DNA from: Ruminococcus sp. UBA4275
Lineage (GTDB): Bacteria > Bacillota > Clostridia > Oscillospirales > Ruminococcaceae
Length of the DNA stretch: 16,588 nucleotides
Reading direction: 5' to 3'
Assembly: GCA_002395085.1 (NCBI GenBank)
Contig: DGVV01000092.1
Coordinates: 1-16,588, forward strand
Shown: piece after piece, positions 15,336-16,588 of the stretch
Position numbering within the stretch: the stretch's first letter is position 1
Layout of the letters: each line of letters starts with the position of its first letter
Notes under the pieces: generated by a model
Told to the model about the DNA's origin: nothing
Seen by the model: the letters and a program-made list of their open reading frames with translations, nothing else
Databases searched by the model: none
Program-made: the position numbers and the translations under genes

Positions 15336-16115
15336 ATGCGTCTTGACCGCTTTTTATCGGGGCAGACAGCCCTCTCGCGGCGGGAACTGACCGCATTGAT
15401 CCGCAGCGGCGCAGTCACCGTAAACGGCGCATCTGTCCGCAAGCCGGAAACGCCGGTCACGCCGGAAACCGACCACATTACGCTGAAAGGCGCACCGGTC
15501 AAATATGAGCCGTTTCACTATATTCTGATGCACAAACCCTGCGGCATCCTGACGGCGGCGCGCGATGCAAAGCAGCAGACCGTTATGGATCTGCTGAAAC
15601 CGGAAGACCGCCTGCAAAAGCTTGCACCGGTCGGGCGTCTGGACCGTGATACATCGGGACTGCTGCTCATCACAGATGACGGTCAGCTTGCGCATCAGGT
15701 GCTTTCCCCGAAGCATCATGTCACGAAATACTACGCCGCAAGGCTGCGCGATCCCTTTCAGGAAGTGTATATTTCGCAGTTTTATGCAGGAATTATGCTT
15801 CGTGAAGGTGACCGTGAAGAACAGGCACTTCCGGCGGAATGCGTGCAGCTTGATGAACGGACTGCCCTGCTGGCAATTCAGGAGGGGCGCTATCATCAGG
15901 TGCGCAGAATGTTCGCGGCAGCGGGCAATTTCGTGGAGGATCTGCTTCGCTTGCAGATTGGCGGGCTGTTTTTGCCGCCGGATCTGCCCGCAGGAGGCAC
16001 TGTCCGCATTTTCCACAAAGAAACCGCATCCCTGTGGAAAAAACCGGATATTTCAGAAGTGAAGCGCTTTTTCATTGATAATTATTCGTCATATTGGATA
16101 AAGGATACGATTTAA
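15336..16115 (+). CDS. rsuA: 16S rRNA pseudouridine synthase, RsuA family
   Basis: Isomerises uridine to pseudouridine in 16S rRNA (position 516 in E. coli). The 259-residue product begins with an S4 RNA-binding domain (about 1-60, MRLDRFLSGQTALSRREL), then the catalytic domain with Asp103 in GRLDRDTSGLLLITDDG (100-116) and the conserved EGRYHQVRRMF block near 187-197. LSPKHHVTKYY (122-132) resembles RsuA more than RluB/RluE. ATG 15336 has GGAGG (15325-15329) 6 nt upstream. The longer open frame back to 15021 lies over the opposite-strand gene and is not used. The last 25 or so residues, aromatic and A/T-rich in DNA, extend beyond the usual RsuA length. Single gene, no clear terminator follows. 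Confidence 0.93.
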   Translation: MRLDRFLSGQTALSRRELTALIRSGAVTVNGASVRKPETPVTPETDHITLKGAPVKYEPFHYILMHKPCGILTAARDAKQQTVMDLLKPEDRLQKLAPVGRLDRDTSGLLLITDDGQLAHQVLSPKHHVTKYYAARLRDPFQEVYISQFYAGIMLREGDREEQALPAECVQLDERTALLAIQEGRYHQVRRMFAAAGNFVEDLLRLQIGGLFLPPDLPAGGTVRIFHKETASLWKKPDISEVKRFFIDNYSSYWIKDTI

Positions 16116-16133
16116 GTTTGGTCAATAAGCATC

Positions 16134-16162
16134 TTGACGCATTCCGCAAAATCTGGTATGAT
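16134..16162 (+). promoter_or_regulatory. Sigma-A promoter for the ABC ATPase gene
   Basis: TTGACG (16134-16139) and TATGAT (16157-16162) are separated by 17 nt, and TGG (16154-16156) adds an extended -10. Each hexamer differs from consensus at one base. It lies 19 nt after the rsuA stop and implies a start point near 16169 and a leader of about 160 nt. Confidence 0.8.
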
Positions 16163-16168
16163 TGTATC

Positions 16169-16328
16169 AGCGGTGTTGTATGCTGCCCGTAGGCATCTGA
16201 CCGCCCAGCAAACTCGTTTCATTATGTATGCGGTAAGCGCATACTTGCAGGATGAGACATCCGGATACTCCGTCCGGATCAGTCGGCTCTGCATGGATAA
16301 ATTTGTGAACTAACAGGAGGAAATTAGA
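16169..16328 (+). promoter_or_regulatory. Structured 5' leader of the ABC ATPase gene
   Basis: The gene-free stretch contains several possible stems: GCGGT (16170-16174) with ACCGC (16200-16204); GTATGCG (16226-16232) with CGCATAC (16238-16244) around a 5-nt loop; and ATCCGGA (16259-16265) with TCCGGAT (16273-16279), extendable by GAC/GTC across a 2-nt bulge. The ribosome binding site AGGAGG (16315-16320) lies after the last stem. I do not match it to any named riboswitch. A 29-codon open frame (16224-16313) lies within it. Confidence 0.4.
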
Positions 16329-16588
16329 ATGGCTAGCTTATCTTTGCGGGGAATTTATAAGAAGTACCCCGGCGGTGTGGTTGCGGTTTCTGACGTCAAC
16401 CTTGAAATCCGCGACAAGGAATTTATCGTTCTGGTCGGTCCTTCCGGCTGCGGTAAGTCCACCACCCTGCGTATGATCGCAGGTCTGGAGGAGATCTCTG
16501 AGGGTGAACTCTACATCGGTGACCGTCTGGTCAACGACATTGCCCCGAAGGACCGCGACATCGCAATGGTGTTCCAGAACTACGCTCT
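16329..16588 (+). CDS. ugpC: ABC sugar transporter ATP-binding protein, MalK/UgpC family (5' part)
   Basis: ATPase subunit that powers a carbohydrate or glycerol-phosphate importer; it binds the membrane permeases from the cytoplasm. Only the first 86 residues are in the window; the gene runs off the right edge. Walker A is GPSGCGKST (37-45, Lys43), the A-loop aromatic is Tyr13 in YKKYPGG, and the Q-loop begins at VFQNYA (81-86, Gln83). The segment APKDRDIAMVFQNYA is typical of the MalK/UgpC/MsmK group, which often serves several sugar importers in Bacillota. The substrate cannot be told. ATG 16329 has AGGAGG 8 nt upstream. Expressed from its own promoter with a long leader; no importer permeases are upstream, consistent with a shared ATPase. 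Confidence 0.9.
   Translation, partial: MASLSLRGIYKKYPGGVVAVSDVNLEIRDKEFIVLVGPSGCGKSTTLRMIAGLEEISEGELYIGDRLVNDIAPKDRDIAMVFQNYA

Noticed and set aside
16169..16328. tRNA gene in the ABC ATPase leader
   Set aside because: Stems are present, but there is no T-loop GGTTCRA motif, no 7-bp acceptor pairing and no anticodon arm of correct spacing.

Overview
The window reads as a chromosomal housekeeping segment of a Gram-positive, low-to-mid G+C anaerobe of the Bacillota, most likely class Clostridia and probably a Ruminococcus-like (Oscillospiraceae) genome. The reasons are strong AGGAGG-type ribosome binding sites, consensus sigma-A promoters, clostridial-looking GyrA/GyrB signature segments, separate secD and secF genes, NrdR, and a small DUF4830-like protein of the kind usual in Clostridia. 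The genus is an inference; family membership of the main genes is clear from motifs. No mobile element, CRISPR array, rRNA or tRNA gene was found.

Layout. Positions 102-9228 hold nine same-strand genes with short gaps or overlaps: gyrB, two two-TM proteins resembling the YcxB family, gyrA, two small four-TM proteins of unknown function, deoC, an Sfp-type phosphopantetheinyl transferase and an SDR oxidoreductase. A hairpin plus T-run at 9242-9268 ends this unit. purB (9296-10729) follows. A textbook promoter at 10777-10805 then drives secD-secF (10903-13352), closed by a 14-bp GNRA-loop hairpin. A TIM-barrel sugar-isomerase-like gene (13518-14321) and nrdR (14399-14872) come next. One convergent minus-strand gene (14853-15272, DUF4830-like) separates nrdR from rsuA (15336-16115). 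A second strong promoter (16134-16162) and a structured leader of about 160 nt precede a MalK/UgpC-type ABC transporter ATPase that runs off the right edge.

How the genes fit together. The window covers DNA topology (gyrase), purine synthesis and deoxyribonucleoside catabolism (purB, deoC), control of ribonucleotide reductase (nrdR), protein export (SecDF), 16S rRNA modification (rsuA) and sugar import (ABC ATPase). The gyrase operon is the least ordinary part. gyrB and gyrA, often adjacent in Bacillota, are split by two paralogous membrane proteins, and gyrA is followed by two more membrane proteins, so four uncharacterised membrane proteins share a message with gyrase. GyrA also lacks both usual quinolone-contact residues (Ala84, Met88) and carries a long acidic C-terminal tail. 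No gap between genes exceeds 300 bases; the longest is the 213-base stretch at 16116-16328.
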